Of a DNA stretch of 64,000 nucleotides, positions 34,001 to 46,000 are shown piece after piece (position 1 is the stretch's first letter; every line of letters starts with the position of its first letter). A program made the translations under genes and the position numbers. Below the pieces are notes generated by a model. That model did not search any database and was not told the origin of the DNA. It was given only the letters and a program-made list of their open reading frames with translations. Source of the DNA: Pterois miles (Eukaryota; Chordata; Actinopteri; Perciformes; Scorpaenidae); the NCBI GenBank assembly GCA_947000775.1, contig CAMQGK010000604.1, positions 8,362,501-8,426,500 of the forward strand, given 5' to 3'.

Positions 34001-37000
34001 ACTTTACCTTAGTAATGACTCTACTCAATTTTATCCTACTCTACCTTAGTAATGACTCTACTCAACTTTATTCTACTCTACCTTAGTAATCACTCTACTC
34101 AACTTTATTCTATTCGACCTTAGTAATCACTCTACTCAACTTTATTCTACTCTACCTTAGCAATCACTCTACTCAACTTTATTCTACTCTACCTTAGTAA
34201 TGACTCTACTCAACTTTATTCTACTCTACCTTAGTAATGACTCTACTCAACTTTATTCTATTCTACCTTAGTAATGACTCTACTCAACTTTATTCTACTC
34301 TACCTTAGTAATGACTCTACTCAACTTTATTCTATTCTACCTTAGTAATGACTCTACTCAACTTTATTCTACTCTACCTTAGTAATGACTCTACTCAACT
34401 TTATTCTATTCTACCTTAGTAATGACTCTACTCAACTTTATTCTATTCTACCTTAGTAATGACTCTACTCAACTTTATTCTACTCTACCTTAGTAATGAC
34501 TCTACTCAACTTTATTCTATTCTAACTTAGTAATGACTACTCAACTTTATTCTACTCTACCTTAGTAATCACTCTACTCAACTTTATTCTACTCTACCTT
34601 AGTAATGACTCTACTCAACTTTATTCTACTCTACCTTAGTAATGACTCTACTCAACTTTATTCTACTCTACCTTAGTAGTGACTCTACTCAACTTTATTC
34701 TACTCTACCTTAGTAATGACTCTACTCAACTTTACTCTACTCTACCTTAGTAATCACTCTACTCAACTTTATTCTACTCTACCTTAGTAATCACTCTACT
34801 CAACTTTATTCTACTCTACCTTAATTACACCTTTACTCAACTTGACTTTATTCTACTTTACTGTAGTAACAACTCTACATGACTTTATCCTACCTTACCT
34901 TAGTAACAGCTCTACCCAACACGACTTTATTATGCTTTACCTTAGAAACAACTTTACTTTATCCTACCTTACCTTAGTAACAGCTCTACCCAACGCGACT
35001 TTATTATACTTTACCTTAGAAACAACTTCACTTTATCCGACCTTACCTTAGTAACTATTCTACTCTACTTTATTCTGCTTTACCTTTGAAACAACTTTAC
35101 TTTATCCTACCTTACCTTAGTGACTATTCTACTCTACTTTATTCTGCGTTACCATGGTGCCGACTCTATACAGTGTATAAACTAGGTCCACGCTGCTGTT
35201 TGATCCGATTGATGCGCAGATGTATTTCAGTGATGAACGGAGTGAAATGATTGCAGTCGTTTCTGCTCTTTTTCTTCACAGTCATGGCTGGCTGCTCCTC
35301 CAGCGTGAAACTTCTCTGTGACAGCGGGGCTTCTGTGAATGCTACTGATTTTGTGAGAATTATTTTTTTTACGTCATTTTACACAGTGTGTTGTCTGGCG
35401 GTGGTCTCCTCTAAGATAGTTTGTTATTTTTTCATTTTCCATGTGTTCAGTTATTATTGTAGAAAAGCGTATTGATCTGCGATGTCATGTACGGTCAGTT
35501 AGAGCAGCACAAGAAGGTATTCACTAAATCTAAATTAGGTTCACTTGAATGAGCACTCTCTATATTATGGATTACTCTTTTTGCTTTGACGTGACACACA
35601 AATTGATTCTTTCAACTGTATTGTGTTATAACTGTGTGATTTTTGTGATTTTTCTCCAGGATGGCAGGACACCTCTGGTGCTGGCAACCCAGATGTGTCA
35701 TCCTCGCATCTGTCAGCTGCTGCTGGAACGAGGGGCTGACATCACCACCCGGGACAAACAAAACAAGTAAGAGACATCATCTCTCATGGAGTCTTTCATT
35801 GGTAAATATCAAGTTTAATAACTAGAAGTCTATGTTGCTTGAAAAGGCAGCTTTTGACATAGGTGTAGGTTAAAAAAAAAAAAACTTTTAATGCCCTAAT
35901 ATATATAGTTATAATAATAAAGTTTTGCCAGACCCATTGTTGTTTCTCAGCAGCATTTATAACATAAAGCAAAAACAGTCCTTAAAAATTTCATAAAAAA
36001 CAACTTGACGTGGTGACAACAACAGGACAAATCAACTCTGCACAGCTGCCACAGCGCTGAATTATTCAGCAGCAGCTGAACAAAATGCACAGCGAATTGT
36101 TTTTTCCACATATTTTGATTTGACAGCCTCATATTCAGTGACACAATAGTTCAATAGCTAGTTTCAGCATGTTCTTACTCATAATCTTTGTTTATTCGCT
36201 CAGGACGGCGCTGATTCTGGGCTGCGAGTATGGCTGTAAGGATGCAGTGGAGGTGCTGCTGAAGAGTGGCGCTGACGTCAAGGCAGTAGACGGCCTGGGT
36301 CACGATGCATTTCACTACGCTCGCCTCAGCAAGAACCCGGAGCTTGTTTCGATGGTCAAAAGTTACCTGGACAAAGCCAACAGAGGTCAGATGGCAAAAT
36401 AGACTGAACGTAAAAGAAACCTGTAGCAGTTTGTTTTGAATTAATGCAAGAAGAGATTAATTAGCGTCATTAATAGCAACAACAATCAGACCAATAAGAC
36501 GATCGACTGCCAAGTGATGCCCAGAAAGAATAGTGAATAAGTAAGGGATAATGTACAGCAAGCCAGTCATTGTTGTGAAATAAACCCCAACAGGAAGCGG
36601 AGAGGTCTGGCTCGCTGTACATTATCCCTCTTATTACACAGCTGCTTACTTAAGAAATCAATAATTTGACCCAAAAACGGTCTGCCAGAGTCCAACATCA
36701 TAGCTGTGCCCATAGCAGCAGTCTTCTATAAAGAAATAACAGACCATAGAACGCCACGATTGACCAATTAGATTTGAGTATTCAATAAAGCCGCACAATA
36801 AACAGTTTTAAAATCCATTTAAAGATGAGAATCACCTTAATGTTTGTTTCAAAAAGACCATCTGCATTCATTTTGTCAAGGTGAAAGGTGATTTAGATGA
36901 AGAGCAACAAGTCTGTACTAGACTTGCTTGCTCCGTTTAAGCTGCATGACAATATTTTAAGTATTAAGTCAGTGAGTCACTGACTTGCATAGTTAACAGC

Positions 37001-40000
37001 AAAGTGTGGCACATCACACTTGGAAAATAATGTCCAGACCGTAACACATGCAGGCAAAAATAACCAAAAACACCTTGATGCTGTTTTACTTCTAATTTCC
37101 AGTTTTAGGTTGGTTGTAGTGCACCTCTTAGTTTTAATGTCTTTAGCCTTAGTCTTGACTTTCAGGATTATTTCTTGAGTCCACATTTCTCTGATATATT
37201 TGTCCTTACTCTGTTAGCATACCTGTTTTTGTCAAATCTTGATAACATATGGGAGGAAGTCTGAACTTGTTTTGTTTGTCATTTTGTTTCAGATAAAGAG
37301 GCTGCAAAGATAGAACAGTGGAAGCGACAGGTAATCCTGCAACATTCAGTTTACTGGCTTACAGCATCCATTAAACTCCACCTACTGTATACTGAGGAGC
37401 AGCTGTTATTCTCCATACTGCTCTACATATTTCAGAGGACCTTCATGTGTTCATGTAGCGTGATGGAAATAGCAATGAACTGACATTTTGTGAAGTCCCT
37501 TTTGTTAAAATATGACAAAGGTCAAGGTTGCTTGCATCCCAAAGTCATTCCTGACATTATTAAATCAGAGTCCTTCAAATGCTGACACTTTGAAGCCTCA
37601 GTATTTTGCATTTTCTTCCTGTTGTTGCACATTTCAAATCATTTTCTTTTACCTGCTCAGATGTACATGACTGCCATCTAGTGATTATAAGACAGAGCTG
37701 TTCTGTATGCTCTCGTAGCCTATCCAGGGCAATGTCTTCACGGTAGACATACACGGTAGTAAAAACGATCCTGTCTCATCCTCAGCATTCAGTGGAGAGA
37801 ACAGAGGCAGCTGAGGTTAACAGAAAGGATCAGATCATACATGTAAGTGCTGGATAACTTCAGCCTCCCGACTCGACACAAACAAGCAACATTTAAGAGT
37901 TGACTTCTCTGCATCCAGAGTCAAAATCAATCATGAAGACATCCTTTTTATTAGTATTTCAGCATTCAGTTATTGGATTTTAACTGGTTTAAGTCTGTAA
38001 ACGTCATGGCTTTAAGTGTGGCTGTTTGTTTCAGGACTTGGAGAGGCAGAACGAGAGCCTACAGGAAAATCTCAGGAAGTACCACCAGGATCAGAGAGCC
38101 CTGTTGGATAAAGTCAACATGCTACAGCAACAGCTCACACAGGTAAAAAATACAATAGCACAGCAAGGTCTGCTTAGTTAGAAAATACAATAAATCTCCC
38201 CAAGCATGCTTGTCCATTACTACTGGCTTGTATTTCTGTGGGTGGAGGTAAAGTAGATCTGAGGGTCCTAAACTAGAGGTCTGGATGACGGTTATAAGCA
38301 AATATAATCATAAAAGCTGAGTTAAGCTCTTTTGGCTTAATGGCATCATCTTAATATCTGATCATGTAATAAGTTTCTAACCACAGGTGTTTCTTTCTTT
38401 TAATTCTGCTTGGTGATGTACAATATTGTCATCATTAAGACTTACTTTGAGATGCTACATCCTATGAGCATAATAAAAGCATAATAATTTCCTCAATATT
38501 AGCTGCCAGAATAATATCTAACAAGGAAATTCAACCAAAGGAGTTTTAGTGGCATGTAGTGAGTTATTAATCCCTCAAGTGACTGTATATCATATGTATG
38601 ATTTTTATTATTTTTCATCTGCAGGAAAAGATCACTGTGGAAGACACTCAAAAAGAGGTATGAAACAAAAATAACTTACTGGACATGGTGGGTCTCATTC
38701 ACACATTTTTCAATTATTTTCTTAGTTACATGGTTTGAAGAAGAATGTTACACTGGATGGACATTACAGATAATATGCCATTATTACAGTATGCAGCAGT
38801 AGCAGTCATGAGTGCAGCGTTGAGATGGACTTAAGTTACTGTATGACCAGCAAATGAAAAAGCTGGAGGATGTCATGTGTATGAAGTAAAAAAAAAAAAC
38901 AAAAAAAACGTAACATCAAAATTGCTGCTTGGTATATTTGCAGCACTTTCACTAAGCCCTCTTGATACTGATTTTTAAGTTGCAGTAGTGACACAAACAT
39001 ACTGTAGAGCAGTGTTTCTCAAATACACCAATGTTAGTACTCATAGGGGTACTTAGAAGTACTGCAGGGGTGAGTGAAAAAGTTAATTTAAAAAAATAAT
39101 CACTCATGCATATTTCCTAAAGTAATTATAATTTAACAAGTTCAATAAAAAATGTAAATGCTCAATTAACTTCAACTTATATTCAATATTACTATTTTTA
39201 ATGCAACCGTTAACTGCTGCAACAAACATTTTTGTTTTCTACCAAACATGTTTTGTGCTGGTAAGGGGCATATATTTCAAAGGGGGTGCATTACTGAAAA
39301 ACATTTGAGAACCACTGAGAGCAGTGAAACCCATTTAGTAGGTATCTGTTGTAAGTTTTTAAGTTTTTTGCAGCCCTTTACATATGCTATGTGTTGAGTT
39401 TCTGCGTGATATAAAAACATAGATTTAAATATATTTTTGAATAGTGTCAGTTTAATTAAAGTGTTTGTACGCTCGTTTGCACATCTCTGATAAATTATAT
39501 GAATATATTGTACTTGCCGTCTTTCAACAATTAATTGATCTTTGTTTTTCATCAATCAGAAGGAGCAGTTGAAGGTGTTACTCAGCGCCAAAGAAAAAGA
39601 GGAAGGAGCTCGAGGCCTGGAGACAGTTAAAGTCCAGCTCCGGAGTACTTTGGTCAGTGACTTTATACACATCAGAATCCTACTTAATGCTGTGAATATT
39701 TTTTTTTTTATTTGTCATCAGACTTAATACATGTATTTGGTGTAAAAGCTGTGATGCACATGTTGTCCACCCTGTTTATATTAATGAGGGTAGACTAAAT
39801 AATAGGAACACCTCTCTCTCAAAATGTTCACAGTTTAATCAACACCTCTATAAAACAATTTCGACAAAAATGGTAGGATTTATTGCAGGATTGTTGTATT
39901 ATAGACTGTATTAGATTTAGCCAAGTGTACTTAATAAACTGTCAGCTGTGTGTCTGCTTTGAGATTATCTACATATTAATATATGCTGTATCTGCAGTTC

Positions 40001-43000
40001 TGGCAAAAATTGAATCGAAGGCAACTTAGATTTGTCTCTGAAGACTGAAGACAAATCTAAGTCCAGTTGCCTTCGATTCAATTTTTGCCAGAATGAATAT
40101 GACCTGGATGAATGAGAACCTCCACAGACTTATATCTGCAGTATATAGTGTTAAAAATGTAATTTCTTTTAACTCTAAAAAGTCAACAATTTGTAATGAA
40201 TATATGTGTGTGCATGTATTCACAGGGGGATTACTCTGGACAGTCTGTTATCAAAGGTAAGCCTTACATTTCTTAAATCACAAACTTTTGATAAAAATAA
40301 ATTTGATACCTTCATTTCAGTCTTCACCTGCTGAGTATGAGGAGGTTTGAATGTTATTTGTCTCGTAGGTAAAGAAAACATCTTGGTCAAACAAGCTCAC
40401 AGCTGTGATTCTGATCACGTAAGTTTTTATCTGTGGAACAATTTCACAACTTGCAAATGTTTCAAAAATACAGTGATCTGTTTAAACAATGGAGGAGGAC
40501 ATACAGCAGGATGCAAATTAGCCTGCTCATACTGTGCAGTATTCAGATGCTGATTGGTTTTCTTTCTTGCCCTCAGTAAAAGAGAGTTATAACTAAGAAC
40601 TAGTCAGTCTGTACAGAAAGTTTACAAGTCAAAGGAAAGAAAGCTGAGGAAGGTTTTTTTTTTTTTTTTTTTATGTATTACAAAGCAATCAACAACTATT
40701 TTGTCAACCTGGACTCACTCACAACTTGTCAAACACCACCGATAGGGCAGCGCTGATTGGGCAGAGCCCCTCACGATCACAAAGTGGCACACAGAGGTAC
40801 CCTTAGCGATAGCATGTGACAAACCAGGCTTTCAGCTAACTCCCATGTAAACCCACCTGTCACGTTATTTGTTGGATGGAGCATGTGACATAGTATTAAT
40901 AGCCATACTTGCCAACGCTCCCAATTTTCCCAGAAAACTCACGTTTTTCATTATCCTTTCCTGATTTCCTCCCAGGGTCACAGTTCTTCCGTATTTCTCT
41001 CAATTTATGACAAATTCCCCTGTTTGTTGCCGTTTCTGGCACTGTGCAGCATGTTTTAGCCATATGACTCAAAAAAAAGTCCTCTGTTTCCACACAGTCA
41101 GCAGTTCAGCTACACTTGGATAGCCGCTCACACCTCGTCCTCCTCAGCGAGTGAGAGTCGGAGAGAGAAATGTACTTCTGTTTCTTTAGTTTTAAAGGAA
41201 AGGGGCATGCATTTTGTCAAATTTGCAGTGTCAGTGTTATTTTGTTATTTTCATTCTTTAAAAGTCACCAGAAGGCAGGAAACAAAGTCTGGGAAACTCC
41301 TTCTCTCCTTATCCTCTCTATTTTTGAGGTCTCAAGGTTGGCAAGTATGTTAATAGTGTGAGAGTCTGCTAAGGATGGGTGGGAGTGGGGATGGATGGGT
41401 CAGACAAACACAGACTTTGAGTTGCCATCCTTGACATGTCCAAAAGAGGGGTACCCCATGCGTTGGTCTCTGATGCTGAGTAGCACTGATCAAGAGGCGG
41501 TATTTTTCTCAAATAAAGTGGCTAGCTTTCTGTAAATATGACTCATAATGATACATGAATTTCTCTACAGATGCAGAATCCCGCCATGTCACGTTCGATG
41601 TCCAGACCTCCAGAGAGGAGTCTACCCACCGTCTCTGGTGAACTGGATGCACTCCGACATGAAGTTGAGGTGGCCAAGAGAAGACAACAGTCGATGGAAG
41701 AAGAGACGGCACGGCTTCAATCTGCCCTGAACCGTAAAAACCGAGAATGCCAAGAGCTGGTTCTTAGCCGAGACACCATCCAAAAACAGGCTGACCAGCA
41801 GGTTCAAGAACTGGAGGACGCCCTGGGTGACGTCCAGAAGAGGATGCTGGACTCTGAGTGTAAGGTCAAACAGCTGCAGGCCCATGTAGTTGCTGTTAAG
41901 GAACACTTAGGAGGCCAGGCGACAGAAGAACTGCGCGCCCAGCTCCAGGATATCAAGGCCAAGTATGAAGGGGCGTCAGCCGAAGTGTGTCGCGTGCGGA
42001 ACCGCCTCAAGCAGAGCGAGAAGGCCTTGGAGGAGTACAAGAGCAGCGAGAACCAGCTAGCAACAGAGGCAGAAAAGCTGAACCAGGAGCTGGGAGCTCT
42101 GACCGCAGAGAGAGACGAACTAGCAGAGACCCTTTTAGAAATGGAAACCCAGCTGAAGGAGACCCAGATGAAACACGGCAACACAGTACCAGCTGAGAAG
42201 TTTGACAACATGAAAAACCTGCTGACCAACGCCGTTGACGAGAAGGAGCGGCAGATCGCTGAGCTGAGGGAGGACTACGATCGTGTGTTGGAGGAGGTGG
42301 CGGAGCTCCATCGAAAGCTGGACAGTCCATCATCCCAGGGAGGATCAGGAGCTGCTGAGGAGCAGCAGAGGATACGAGAAGCTCTCGAAGAGCAGAACGC
42401 TTCTTTGAAAAGGAAACTGGTGGAGGTGACTGCCAGAAGCCAGGCTCTAATTCGAGAGGTCGAGGAGAGCGAGGAGGAGAGAGATATACTACGAGAGCAG
42501 CTGGAGGAACTCAACAGCAGGATCGATGTTGACTTCATACCCGTGAAGGAGCATGATGAAGCCCGGAGGAACATGGTGACCGCTTTGGAGGAGCTGGAGG
42601 ACAAACTGGTGGAAGCCAGTGAACGTTATGGGAAAGCAGAGGCACAAGTCCAGCAGCTTCAAACGGAGAGGCCCATGCTGCAGGAGAACATCAGCAGCCT
42701 CCAAAGTGCCAGCGACAGACACCAGAAAGAAATGGATGCTCTGAGATCTCAGAACGCCGACCTGACAAAGAAACTTGAGCTTCTGCAGAGGAGATGCGAC
42801 GACCGGGATAAAGAGTGTGTGCAGCTGACTGCGCAGAGCCAGACGCTGAAGCAGAGCCTGGAGGGCGAGTACGTTCCCCGGCAGCAGCACGAGCAAGTGA
42901 AGATGGAGTTAAGCTCCACCTTAGAGAGCGTCAAAGCAGAGGTGTTGAAGCTGGAAACCAAGGGGAAAGAAAGTGGGAAAGAATTGAAGAATGTGAAAGA

Positions 43001-46000
43001 AAGTAATGAAAAGTTGAAAGAAAAGTTGGAAAAAGTCCTGTTGGAGATGAAAACTGACTATATGAGCATAAAAGAACACAAAGCTATCGTAGACAAGTTG
43101 AATGCTGCCGTGGTCGAGGCGGAGAATAGAGCAAACGAAGCGTCAGGGATGTATGCATCCGCTCAGGAGGAAACCGTCAAGCTTACAGAAGAACTGGAGG
43201 CGCAGAAGAGAGAACTCGACACCATACAAGAAGCTATTCAGTCCAAGTTTATCCCACTGACAGCAGCTGAGGAGAAAGAGCACTCTCACAGCGCCCAGGT
43301 GAAGGAGTTGACAGTCAAGCTGCTGGAAATGGAAGAGAAGTATAACAGAGAAAGGTCTGCCGGAGAGAGCAACAAACAGGAGAAAGAGAAGCTAAAAGTT
43401 GAGATTGAATCTGTTCAACAGAGACTAGACTCTGCTGTAGTTACCAGCGAAAAGCACAAGAATGTGGAGGAAGAGTTCAAGGGTAAATTTGAGGAGTTAA
43501 CTCAGAAGTTGGAGAATTTAGAGAAGCAGCACAAGGAGGTAACGCTTCAGAAAGCAGATCTTGAAGAGCAGAACACCCTCAGCTGCGCTCAGATCCAGAA
43601 TCTGCAGGATCGTCTGAAATCGGAGTTGACTCGGATAGCAACGTACGACACGGAGCTTAAAGCCCTCCATGACGCCATGCAGCAAGCCCAGGTCGACTGC
43701 AAGAAAGCAAGAGAGGCTCAGCAGCAGGAGGCCCAGAGGGTTTGTGCCTTACAGAAAGAGGTTCAGGAACGCCGCGGGGATCAGGCGACTCTGCTGCAAC
43801 AACACGCCAAAGCCAAGGAAGCCCTGGAGGCCGAGGTCTCTAAGCTCCAATTGGCTCTCCGCGAAGAGGAGGAGAACAGCGCCCAGAGGGCCGAAGACGT
43901 ATCCGCCCTGCAATCTGAGCTCCTCCAGGCCACGCAGGCTCTCGAGGAGATTCGTTACAAGGAAGACCAAATGAACGAGCTGAAGAAGGAGAAGCAGCAG
44001 CTGGAGGAGGAGGCCGCCAACCTGAGCAATAAACTGCGGAGCTTAGCAGAAGAGAGGGAGGCGGCCCGTCGGGAGGCGACGCAAGCGAGGGAGGGTGAGG
44101 GCAGGGCCCGGACGGAGATGGAGGCCGTCCAGGAGAAGGGGCGCGCCATCGAGAGAGAAGTTAGGGAGCTGAAGGAGCGATACGATGAGTCGCTCAGCAC
44201 CATTGGTGATCTTCAGAGGAGGATTCAGACATCAGCTCAGCAGACTGAAGCCAAAGACAAGAAGGTAGTAAAACAACTTCATTGTCTTTCAGAGGCTGTA
44301 GCAGCCTGTTTTAGAGCTAGAGTGAAGGTACTGGTATCATATTAAATTAGAAAACTATGTCATGTTGACTTGTCAGGGAGGAGGCTAATTAAGGCTACAC
44401 AATTAGGCTAATTTTTGTGTTAGTCCCCAAAGTAGCCATTTCACAGTGACCTCTAGGATAATCACAGCCTCATGAAACTGTACAGCCATGAACTAGAGAC
44501 TTACAGCATTCAGAGGATGGATGGCTTTACTGGGTAGACTGACAATAAGGGGGTTTCTGAGCAGTTTCCTCAACAGAAGTGCTCACCATGCAGTCGCCGA
44601 AAAAATGCAATTCTTGCAGAAATCTCCTAATGTCAAAAGTTTTTGACACCAAATCACAGCATGGCTTTTTTCTATGGTGTTCCTCAAGGTCTTGGTGTGT
44701 TAATGTTTTGTTTTGGAGGGATTATTGATAATTTTTATCAATTCTTAATAGGTAAAAATGGTTAAATTTAGCATTAAGTCTGTGTAACAAATGGTTGTCA
44801 ACACAAAAAGTGCTGCAGCAAAGACATAATGGAGCACAATGATGGCCGTCATATATTTCTATCATAATGTTCATTGTTTATTTGTGATTTCTGATTAGAA
44901 CAGCACTGGGCTGCATCTCAGATTAATCTTTGCATTCCCAGCTTTCAGATGATGTACACCACCTCTATGTGATGTGTATTGTTGACCTGCTGTCTCCCCC
45001 TCAAGACCCCCTGTACCCCCCTAAAAAGACTTAAACATTTCTAAGTGGGTCTCTCTCTTTTGGTGCAGGCAGTATGTGTATTTGACTATAGTTAAATGTA
45101 ATAACTATAGATTTAAAATGTGATAGTCCTCCACTGACGAGTGTGACTGTCTGTTTTGTCTTTAAGGAAAGAACACCTGCATTATGTACATGTAGACTTT
45201 GTAAGAAAATCTAGTTTGTTTCTGTTTCTCGGGATAAAATTATTCTCTCAGTTTAGTCGTGCGGTTGATGAAGTTATGAATTAATGCAGGAGCGTTAACA
45301 TTTGGATGTGTGTTTTTGTGTGTTTGTCAGATCACAGAGTTGCTGACAGATGTCGAGCGACTGAAGCAGGCGCTGAATGGTCTGTCGCAGCTGGCGTACA
45401 CAAGCAACGCGCCCAGTAAGAGACAGACGCAGCACATCGACACTCTCCACGCCCAGATCAAGAGCCTACAGCAGCAGCTGGCTGTGAGTGGACACACTGC
45501 GTAAACGCCTGCTTCTCCTGCTTTGTATTTCATTAGATTAATCGTAGATTGAGTTACTGCAGCAACATTTTTGCCTCATAATTCATGAGTTATGTGGTAT
45601 TTTGGTTTATTGGTTTATCAGTTAGTTTAGAGAATAAAACCTGAAAACTGCATTAAGAGACTGATTTCCTATTCATCTATTCAGCCTTTATTTTAACTCA
45701 GAAACACTGAGGTGGACCACATTTACAATATAGCCGAGAAAAAGAATAAACAAAAAATAGGCGCCAAGAAACACAAATAAGAAACTTAATGTTAAATAAA
45801 GCAAATAAAGCAAAATGCAAGGCAAATTAACAACTGGAAGGAAAAATATTATGAAATTAAAACTATAAATTTCCCAAAGAATTAAAGTGAGGTGACTTTT
45901 AGATTGTTCTGCATGTGATCATAATAATAATAATAATAATAATCACACCGTTTCTACCTCGTTTACTTGATGAATGGGGGCAAAGTAAGAATTCAGCATC

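Larger units (their letters stand above)
33390..35281 (+). other. uaca intron 5, mostly minisatellite
   Basis: From the donor to about 35150 the intron is almost wholly CTACT-derived tandem sequence. Only the last 130 nt before exon 6 are complex sequence, with acceptor tract ctctttttcttcacag. Confidence 0.85.
37331..39559 (+). other. uaca introns 9-12
   Basis: Introns of 455, 192, 482 and 902 nt separating small exons. They are AT-rich with an A-rich run near 38889. The 39000-39310 stretch (aatgttagtactcatagggg and the gaaaaacatttgagaaccac phrase) looks like a dispersed repeat fragment. No extra exon is recognised. Confidence 0.55.

Noticed and set aside
41622..44203. Minus-strand frames of 70-141 codons opposite exon 16
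   Set aside because: Shadows of a GC-rich coiled-coil exon; Ser/Leu-rich composition is the antisense of Glu/Lys/Gln codons, and no antisense splice or start evidence exists.
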